This document shows positions 4,042 through 5,025 of a stretch of DNA of 5,025 nt, piece by piece. Location of the stretch: assembly GCA_934457515.1 (NCBI GenBank), contig CAKSHV010000128.1:1-5025 (forward strand). Direction: 5' to 3'. This DNA comes from an uncultured Clostridia bacterium. Lineage in GTDB: Bacteria; Bacillota; Clostridia; RGIG6154. The position numbers were made by a program, and so were the translations under genes. The notes beneath the pieces are model-generated. The model had not been told where the DNA came from. It saw nothing but the letters and a program-made list of their open reading frames with translations, and made no database searches. Every line of letters begins with the position of its first letter. Within the stretch, counting starts at the first letter, position 1.

Positions 4042-4812
4042 ATGCGTAAACGGCAAACCGTTATACTTTTCTTATTTTTAGTCCTCACCCTTTCGATTCT
4101 CGGCTATTTGGCAGCCAAACATACCCCGAAAACTCCAAAATCCGTTACTCAAACCACCGTCATTTCAAAAATCACCGACGATAGAGACGGCGACGGATTC
4201 GCCGAAACCGTCACCTTAAACGGAACCGAAACCGAAACGGGCACATATGAAAATATTTTCGTAACCGTAAAAACAACTGCCGGCGGCTTAATGAAAAAAG
4301 CAAACACCGACTATCTTTGCGGAAAAAATCTTAAGCTTACCGTCGCCGACTGTACTTCGGACATCAACAAAGAAATTTTGGTTTGCGCACAGGACGGTGC
4401 AGCGCTCCGCACCGCTGTTTTCACCTTTTCCCCGCCCGTGCCCTATAACCTCTTCCCGCCCGGGCAAAACCGCGGAATAAGCGCCGAATTTAACCTTTTA
4501 AAGCCCTTTGCGGTTCAAACAGCCGTCGGCGGGAAAAACGCCGTACTTTCTCTTGAAAACAAGAAAAACACCCTGATTCAACAAGGTGTTTTTTATGCAG
4601 ACGGTTCGCCCGCCTGTAAAACAAATCCGAAAATTCAGCCGTTCTGTGCCGTATCCGCCGCCGACGGCGGACTGATTTGCGCACAGCCCGTAACCGTTTT
4701 AGGCGGCGCCGAGCCGCTTTGTTATGTCATTTCAAGCCTAAAATTTGTAAAAAACGACTGGCAGGTTTCCTCGTGGTATCTGTCGGACGTGTTGCCTATT
4801 CCGCAGTCGTAA
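4042..4812 (+). CDS. Membrane-anchored or exported protein with two degenerate FG-GAP/VCBS-like repeats
   Basis: A 256-aa protein of unknown function. Residues 2-4 are basic and 7-25 form one hydrophobic segment. No lipobox cysteine is present, so it is a signal anchor or a signal peptide cleaved near the LAA at 23-25. Two segments share the pattern D-x3-D-x3-E followed by hydrophobic residues: D47-D51-E55 (within DDRDGDGFAETVTL) and D103-D107-E111 (within VADCTSDINKEILV). The first closely resembles the calcium-binding DxDxDG loop of FG-GAP/VCBS repeats, the second is degenerate. Seven cysteines (93, 104, 115, 192, 202, 213, 227) lie in the extracellular part, which is unusual for Firmicutes. 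The C-terminal LKFVKNDWQVSSWYL is a strand pattern common at the ends of such surface proteins. ATG 4042 is preferred over the in-frame TTG at 4021 because AAAGGGGA (4027-4034) precedes it by seven bases. Its 3' end overlaps the helicase gene on the other strand by 17 bp. Role is inferred as cell-surface or envelope, with no specific function. Confidence 0.85.
   Translation: MRKRQTVILFLFLVLTLSILGYLAAKHTPKTPKSVTQTTVISKITDDRDGDGFAETVTLNGTETETGTYENIFVTVKTTAGGLMKKANTDYLCGKNLKLTVADCTSDINKEILVCAQDGAALRTAVFTFSPPVPYNLFPPGQNRGISAEFNLLKPFAVQTAVGGKNAVLSLENKKNTLIQQGVFYADGSPACKTNPKIQPFCAVSAADGGLICAQPVTVLGGAEPLCYVISSLKFVKNDWQVSSWYLSDVLPIPQS
4564..4594. terminator. Terminator-like hairpin inside coding sequence
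   Basis: AAAAACACC (4564-4572) pairs with GGTGTTTTT (4585-4593) around a 12-nt loop, with a T6 run at 4589-4594 on the plus strand and TTTTT plus further T-rich sequence on the minus strand. It lies within the FG-GAP-like gene. On the minus strand it is about 200 bp beyond the helicase stop codon and could end that transcript. The stem has only four strong pairs (CACC/GGTG), so efficiency is uncertain. Confidence 0.4.
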
Positions 4813-5025
4813 CGGTCACGCGTTTGCCGCGAATCCGCAGATTTTGCAGCTTTGGCAGAACGTCTGCCGCAAACAGCGTCGGAATTTCTGCTTTTGTTTC
4901 GTTTTCCGCAACCGAAATTTTGCCCACCACTTCGCCCGGCAGTCCGCCGTTTCGGGCAATTGCCGCAACAATGTGCCCCGCATTGATATCCATGCCCGAG
5001 CCAATGTTGAAAACAAGGGTTGTGG
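4796..5025 (-). CDS. DEAD-box RNA helicase, C-terminal DbpA-type RNA-binding domain (partial)
   Basis: The last 75 residues of a protein whose start lies beyond the right edge of the window. The reading frame is open to 5025 and ends in TAG at 4798-4796. The visible part matches the DbpA RNA-binding domain at the end of DEAD-box ATP-dependent RNA helicases (CshA/DeaD/DbpA type): a first strand TTLVFNIGSG, the signature helix GHIVAAIARNGGLPG, the VGKISVAENETKAEIP strand pair, the helix ADVLPKLQNL, and the final strand IRGKRVTV. This RRM-like fold binds structured RNA, often rRNA, and directs the helicase core to ribosome assembly or mRNA decay substrates. The protein ends two or three residues after the domain, without the basic tail seen in some members. 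An internal ATG at 4993 is not a real start, since the domain begins before it. No strong terminator directly follows the stop, because the convergent gene occupies that DNA. Confidence 0.88.
   Translation of the reverse strand, partial: TTLVFNIGSGMDINAGHIVAAIARNGGLPGEVVGKISVAENETKAEIPTLFAADVLPKLQNLRIRGKRVTVTTAE

Noticed and set aside
4816..5016. Second minus-strand frame across the helicase end
   Set aside because: It is in a different frame from the clear DbpA-type domain and has no motif or SD.
1..5025. CRISPR array, tRNA, rRNA, IS element or riboswitch
   Set aside because: No regularly spaced repeats, no cloverleaf with CCA or GTTCGA-type arm, no transposase motifs, and no recognised riboswitch core ahead of any gene.

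Overview
The window looks like chromosomal DNA from a low-to-mid GC Firmicute, most likely an anaerobic, probably spore-forming member of Clostridia. The evidence is a 555-residue RNase J, strong GGAGG-type ribosome binding sites, sigma-A-like promoters, many intrinsic terminators with U tracts, and a 27-residue peptide that resembles the small Gly/Cys-rich hydrophobic peptides found in spore formers. No transposase, integrase, tRNA, rRNA or CRISPR array is visible.

Left third (1-1308, minus strand): four small genes are read leftward. They are a 27-aa hydrophobic micropeptide (1225-1308), a 79-aa helical protein (876-1115), a 111-aa protein whose ATG overlaps the previous stop (541-876), and a 93-aa protein with a hydrophobic C-terminal hairpin (176-457). 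A perfect 16-bp inverted repeat (1177-1214) separates the micropeptide from the rest. A G.U-containing hairpin lies before the last gene, and an intrinsic terminator (128-161) closes the cluster. None of the four has a function I can name. Their tight arrangement suggests a joint role, and sporulation or the cell envelope is the best guess. Positions 1-127 hold several short hairpins and look like a dispersed intergenic repeat.

Middle (1309-3708, plus strand): a divergent promoter region leads into a YfcE/MJ0936-type metallophosphoesterase (1393-1863). RNase J (1981-3648) follows with its own strong extended -10 promoter, and two hairpins come after it, the second a long intrinsic terminator.

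Right third (3709-5025): about 330 bp of AT-rich intergenic DNA contains several terminator-like hairpins and an 11-bp direct repeat. It precedes a membrane-anchored or exported protein with two degenerate FG-GAP/VCBS-like repeats and seven cysteines (4042-4812). This gene converges on, and overlaps by 17 bp, the 3' end of a minus-strand gene running off the window. That gene encodes the DbpA-type RNA-binding domain that ends DEAD-box RNA helicases. RNase J and DEAD-box helicases are both RNA-turnover factors in Firmicutes, so their closeness may be meaningful, but they are on opposite strands and not in one operon.

The items most worth following up are the four-gene small-protein cluster with its unlisted 27-aa peptide, the perfect inverted repeat inside it, and the cysteine-rich FG-GAP-like protein.
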